From Sphingomonas sp. Leaf20 (GTDB taxonomy: Bacteria; Pseudomonadota; Alphaproteobacteria; Sphingomonadales; Sphingomonadaceae), in the NCBI RefSeq assembly GCF_001421535.1, contig NZ_LMKN01000009.1, forward strand, positions 484,030 through 548,029: 64,000 nucleotides of DNA. The letters are read 5' to 3'. The number at the start of each line of letters is the position of its first letter. The first letter of the stretch is position 1. This document shows positions 60,612 to 64,000 of the stretch, piece by piece. Under the pieces are notes generated by a model. It saw only the letters and a program-made list of their open reading frames with translations, did not search any database and was not told the origin of the DNA. The position numbers and the translations under genes were made by a program.

Positions 60612-60632
60612 GTGTATCTCCCGTAGTCCGTG

Positions 60633-62078
60633 TCAGTAGCGCGCGGCGAGCAAGGCGGGCTTGCGGCGCTCGAGATCGAGGATCAGTTCGCCGAACAGCC
60701 CGTTGGCCCAGGCGAACCAGCTGCGCGTGAATTTCATCGGATCATCCTTGTGGAAGGATTCGTGCATGAAGCCGGTCCCGCCATGCGTCGTCTTCAGCCA
60801 TGTCAGGCACTGGCGGATGACGGCGTCGTCATCGCTGTTCATCGCATGCGTGACGATCGACATCGGCCAGATCATGTCGAGGCCGATATGCGGCCCGCCG
60901 ATCCCCTGCGCGGCCTTGCCCGCAAAGAAATAGGGGTTGCGGTCGCTCCAGGCGAGCGCGGCGGTGCGGCGGAACAGCGGGTCGGCGCGGTCCGACGCGC
61001 CGAGCAGCGGCAGGCCCGACAGGCTCGGCACATTGGCGTCGTCCATGAAGATCGCATTGCCGAAGCCGTCGACCTCATAGGCCCAGACCTCACCGCCCTG
61101 CCCGTCCGGCATCCGGCCATGCGCGCGCAGCGCCGCCTCGACCTCGGTCGCCAGCGCCTCGCTGTCCGCCGCGCCCGCGGTATCGCCGCGCGCCTCGCGC
61201 TGGACCGTCGCCAGCATGCGCAGCGCCGACACCGCGAACAGGTTGGACGGGATCAGGAAGGGGTAGAGGCACGCATCGTCCGACGGGCGGAACATCGAAT
61301 GGATCAGCCCGACCTTGCGCGTCGGTGCGCCGTATCCCTCGAACATCAGCGTCTCGGTGGGCGAGACGTTCAGCCGCTGGAAGTGATACGGGCCCTTGCC
61401 GTCCTTGCGCTGCTGTTCGCGGAAGGTCGCGACCGCGCGGACTATCGCCTGCGCCCACTGGTCGTCGAACGGCGTCTTGTCGCGCGTCGCGGTCCAGTAA
61501 CCGTGCGCGAGCCGCATCGGGTAGCAGAGCGAGTCGATCTCCCATTTCCGCTCGGCGACGCCCGGCTTCATCTCGGTCTGGTCGGTCCGCGCGCCGAGGT
61601 TCGATTTCGCGGTCGGATCGTCCATGAACGCGTTGGCGTACGGGTCGATCAGGATACAGCGCGCCTGCCGAGCGATCAGCCCGACAAACACCCGGCGCAG
61701 CCCCGCATCCTTGGGCGCGAGATGGACATAGGTCTGCATCTGCGCCGAGCTGTCGCGCAGCCAAAGCGCCTCGATATCGCCGGTGATGACGAACGCGTCG
61801 GGCTTGCCGTCGACCATGCCCAGCCGGACCGTGGTGTCGAGCGTGTTGGGGTAGCAATTCTCGAACAGCCAGGCGAGTTCGGGGTCGGCGATCTTCGCCT
61901 TCACGCGCGCGATCTCCGCCTCGACCGCGGCGCTGACGAAGCGACGCTCGCCACGCGGCGGGCGCTTGCTCGCCAGCGGCGCGGCGACCGCCCCGCCGGG
62001 CACCGCGGTCGTCAGCGCGAGCGCCGCCGCACCGGTCATGACATCGCGGCGGCGGGGGGTGAAGCGCGCGCCGCTCAT
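60633..62078 (-). CDS. Exported GH125 exo-alpha-1,6-mannosidase
   Basis: A 481-residue enzyme with a Tat-like leader (PRRRDVMTGAAALALTTAVPG). GH125 landmarks are WLFENCYPNTLDTTV, ALWLRDSSAQMQTY (conserved Asp), KWEIDSLCYPMRLA, YEVDGFGNAIFMDDANVPSL and GFMHESFHKDDP (probable catalytic Glu). The family hydrolyses alpha-1,6-mannosidic bonds after GH92 enzymes remove side branches. ATG 62078 overlaps the stop of the upstream GH92 gene by 4 bp; the longer frame to 62207 lies inside that gene. Confidence 0.93.
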   Translation of the reverse strand: MSGARFTPRRRDVMTGAAALALTTAVPGGAVAAPLASKRPPRGERRFVSAAVEAEIARVKAKIADPELAWLFENCYPNTLDTTVRLGMVDGKPDAFVITGDIEALWLRDSSAQMQTYVHLAPKDAGLRRVFVGLIARQARCILIDPYANAFMDDPTAKSNLGARTDQTEMKPGVAERKWEIDSLCYPMRLAHGYWTATRDKTPFDDQWAQAIVRAVATFREQQRKDGKGPYHFQRLNVSPTETLMFEGYGAPTRKVGLIHSMFRPSDDACLYPFLIPSNLFAVSALRMLATVQREARGDTAGAADSEALATEVEAALRAHGRMPDGQGGEVWAYEVDGFGNAIFMDDANVPSLSGLPLLGASDRADPLFRRTAALAWSDRNPYFFAGKAAQGIGGPHIGLDMIWPMSIVTHAMNSDDDAVIRQCLTWLKTTHGGTGFMHESFHKDDPMKFTRSWFAWANGLFGELILDLERRKPALLAARY

Positions 62079-64000
62079 GGCTTGGCCACCGGCGCGCTCA
62101 TCGAGAAGGGCGCCGCGCTGCTTGCCGCACCCCATTTCCGGTTCGGCGTCGCCCCCATCACGAAGCGCAGCGTACCACCCTTCTGCAGCGCCTCGCGCGT
62201 CAGCCACGGCTTGTCGTGCGGCGTCCCGTTGAAGCTCGCCGACTGGATATAGACATTGCCGGGGCCGTTGTTCGCCGCCTCGATCGTCAGCGGCTTGCCG
62301 CCGGGCATCGTCAGCTTGACGGTGCGGAACAGCGGGCTGCCGATCGCATATTGGCCGACTGCGGGCGTGACCGGATAGAAACCGAGTGCGGAGAACACGT
62401 ACCAGGCCGAGGTCTGGCCATTATCCTCGTCGCCCGGATAGCCGTCGGGCGTCGGCGCGTAGAGCTTCTTCATCACGTCGCGGACGTGATATTGCGTCTT
62501 CCACGGCGCGCCTGCCCAGTCATAGAGATAGGGCATGTGCTGGATCGGCTGGTTGCCATGCGCATATTGGCCCATGTCGACGATCTGCATCTCGCGGATC
62601 TCGTGGATCGTCTGCCCGTAATAGCTGTCGTCGAAGATCGGCGGCGTCGTGAAGACCGAGTCGAGCCGCTTCACGAACGCGTCCTTGCCCCCCATCAGGT
62701 CGGCGAGGCCCTGCACGTCCTGCATCACCGACCAGCTATAGTGCAGCGCATTGCCCTCGGTGAAGGCGTCGCCCCATTTATACGGGTTGAAGGGGGTCGA
62801 CCAGCTGCCGTCCTGGTTGCGACCGCGCATCCACCCGCTCTGCGTGTCGTAGAGCTTGCGGTAATTCTGCGCCCGCGCGGCATAGAGCTTGGCGTCCTCG
62901 GTCTTGCCCAGCGCGCTCGCCAGCCGCGAGATCGAGAAGTCGGCGGTCGCATATTCGAGGCTGCGCGCGGCATTCTCGTTGATGCCGACGTCATAGGGCA
63001 CATAGCCCAGCCGGTTGTAATATTCGACGCCCTCGCGCCCGACCGCGCCGACGACGTTGCCCTTCTTGTCAACGGGGCGCCCTTTCGACGTGGTCGCGTT
63101 CTTGACCATCGCCTCGTACAAGGTCTCGACGTCGAACCCGCGCACGCCGTTGAGATACGCGTCGGCGATCAGGTTCGCCGAGTTCGACCCGATCATCACG
63201 TCGCGGTGCCCCGGACTCGCCCATTCGGGCAGCCAGCCGGACTCCTTGTAGGTGTTGACCAGCCCCTGCATGATCTCGCTGTCTCGCTCGGGATACATCA
63301 GCGCGAAGAACGGGAAGACCGCGCGCCACGTGTCCCAGAAGCCGTTGTCGGTATAGAGAAACCCCGGATGCACCTTGCCGTCATAGGGGCTGTAATGGAC
63401 CGTCTGCCCCTTGGCATCGACCTCGTGGAACATCCGCGGGAACTGCAGCATGCGGTAGAGCGCGGAGTAGAAGGTGCGCCGGTTGTCGATGTCGGGATCG
63501 CTCACCTCGATCCGGTCGAACTCGCGCTGCCAGACCGCCTTCGCCTTGGCCTTGGTCTGCTCGAAGCCATCGCCGCCGATCTCGCCGCGCAAATTGCGCT
63601 GGGCTTGGTCGAGGCTGATGAACGACGACGCGACCTTGACGCCGACCTGCTCGCCCTTGCGCGTCTTGAAGCTGACGACCGCGCCGACATGATCGCCCTC
63701 GCGCACCGGCGTCGCGGCGATCTGGCCGTTATCGTCCCAGGTGCGGCTGACGGTGAAGGCGTGGTCGAATTCGGCGACGAAGTAATTGTGGAAATTGCCC
63801 GGCACGCCGCCGTGATTGTTGCGGACATAGCCGGTGATCCGCCGCTTGACCGGGTCGACCGACACCATCGATCCGCCCGCATAGCCGTCGAGGATGATGT
63901 GCGCGTCGTCGCTTTCGGGGAAGGTGAATCGGAACTGCGCGGCGCGGTTGGTCGGCGCGACCTCCGCGGTCACGTCGTAATCGGCGAGATAGACCTTGTA
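62075..64000 (-). CDS. Second GH92 alpha-mannosidase, 5' end beyond the window
   Basis: At least 641 residues; the start lies past base 64000. The visible part begins in the N-terminal beta-sandwich (YKVYLADYD ... HIILDGYAGG) and continues into the helical domain with FWDTWRAVFPFFALMYPERD, GNQPIQHMPYLYDWAGAPW and the catalytic GDEDNGQTSAWYVFSALGFYP. It differs clearly from the first GH92, suggesting different linkage preference, for example alpha-1,2 versus alpha-1,3. The reading frame is intact to the window edge. Overlaps GH125 by 4 bp. Confidence 0.92.
   Translation of the reverse strand, partial: YKVYLADYDVTAEVAPTNRAAQFRFTFPESDDAHIILDGYAGGSMVSVDPVKRRITGYVRNNHGGVPGNFHNYFVAEFDHAFTVSRTWDDNGQIAATPVREGDHVGAVVSFKTRKGEQVGVKVASSFISLDQAQRNLRGEIGGDGFEQTKAKAKAVWQREFDRIEVSDPDIDNRRTFYSALYRMLQFPRMFHEVDAKGQTVHYSPYDGKVHPGFLYTDNGFWDTWRAVFPFFALMYPERDSEIMQGLVNTYKESGWLPEWASPGHRDVMIGSNSANLIADAYLNGVRGFDVETLYEAMVKNATTSKGRPVDKKGNVVGAVGREGVEYYNRLGYVPYDVGINENAARSLEYATADFSISRLASALGKTEDAKLYAARAQNYRKLYDTQSGWMRGRNQDGSWSTPFNPYKWGDAFTEGNALHYSWSVMQDVQGLADLMGGKDAFVKRLDSVFTTPPIFDDSYYGQTIHEIREMQIVDMGQYAHGNQPIQHMPYLYDWAGAPWKTQYHVRDVMKKLYAPTPDGYPGDEDNGQTSAWYVFSALGFYPVTPAVGQYAIGSPLFRTVKLTMPGGKPLTIEAANNGPGNVYIQSASFNGTPHDKPWLTREALQKGGTLRFVMGATPNRKWGAASSAAPFSMSAPVAKP

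Noticed and set aside
1..64000. CRISPR arrays, insertion sequences, integrase or prophage genes
   Set aside because: No regularly spaced direct repeats, transposase motifs or phage structural genes were seen; the locus looks like stable chromosome.

Overview
The window reads as one contiguous piece of a GC-rich alphaproteobacterial chromosome, most likely Sphingomonas or a close sphingomonad. The grounds are very high third-position GC, long PUL-type TonB-dependent receptors, a Caulobacter-like Weimberg xylose set, a ManD-type mannonate dehydratase and SapC/halogenase neighbours. Coding density is high and neighbouring genes often overlap by 1-4 nt (ATGA junctions), so several long operons are likely. 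No phage, transposase, rRNA or CRISPR was seen.

Layout. 1-7,000: housekeeping and miscellaneous genes (LOTUS-domain tail, DUF3108-like protein, GAF histidine kinase, EttA ATPase, M28 peptidase, heptad-repeat lipoprotein, tRNA with CAU anticodon, small acidic protein), with two copies of a nested palindromic repeat at 2449-2793. 7,270-33,950: a large glucuronoxylan locus. It holds the xylX-xylB-xylC-xylE-galM operon, xylD, a LacI-type regulator and xylA (together the complete Weimberg route from xylose to 2-oxoglutarate). It also holds a minus-strand operon GH3-manD-exuT-uxaC-uxuB for (4-O-methyl)glucuronate, a plus-strand GH67-esterase-GH43 group and a 1069-residue TonB receptor. Six similar 14-bp palindromic sites lie in front of these units, so one LacI-family regulator probably controls the set. 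34,072-37,378: a SapC / JmjC-like cupin / flavin-dependent halogenase cassette directly behind the receptor, then cytochrome b561.

38,042-45,072: six packed minus-strand genes for glycan or glycoside assembly: GT2, pyruvyl-transferase-like, GT4, a second GT2, a MurG-like GT-B, and a fusion of a sucrose-phosphate-synthase-like glycosyltransferase with a HAD phosphatase. 45,223-46,341: a membrane-anchored metallophosphoesterase. 46,516-55,683: an operon that looks like oxidative 3-keto-sugar metabolism (GMC oxidoreductase with a Cys cluster, its small subunit, cytochrome c, three TIM-barrel epimerase-like proteins, a Gfo/Idh enzyme, an MFS importer). It faces a second LacI regulator across a perfect operator-like palindrome. 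55,993-64,000: DUF1080 and Gfo/Idh genes next to GH92-GH125-GH92, an alpha-mannan or N-glycan trimming set that runs off the window.

Model (inference): the TonB receptor brings xylan fragments into the periplasm. Exported GH67, esterase, GH43 and GH3 enzymes reduce them to monomers. XylE and ExuT-like carriers import xylose and uronate, which enter the Weimberg and mannonate/KDG routes. An endoxylanase, KDG kinase and KDPG aldolase are not in this window and must lie elsewhere.
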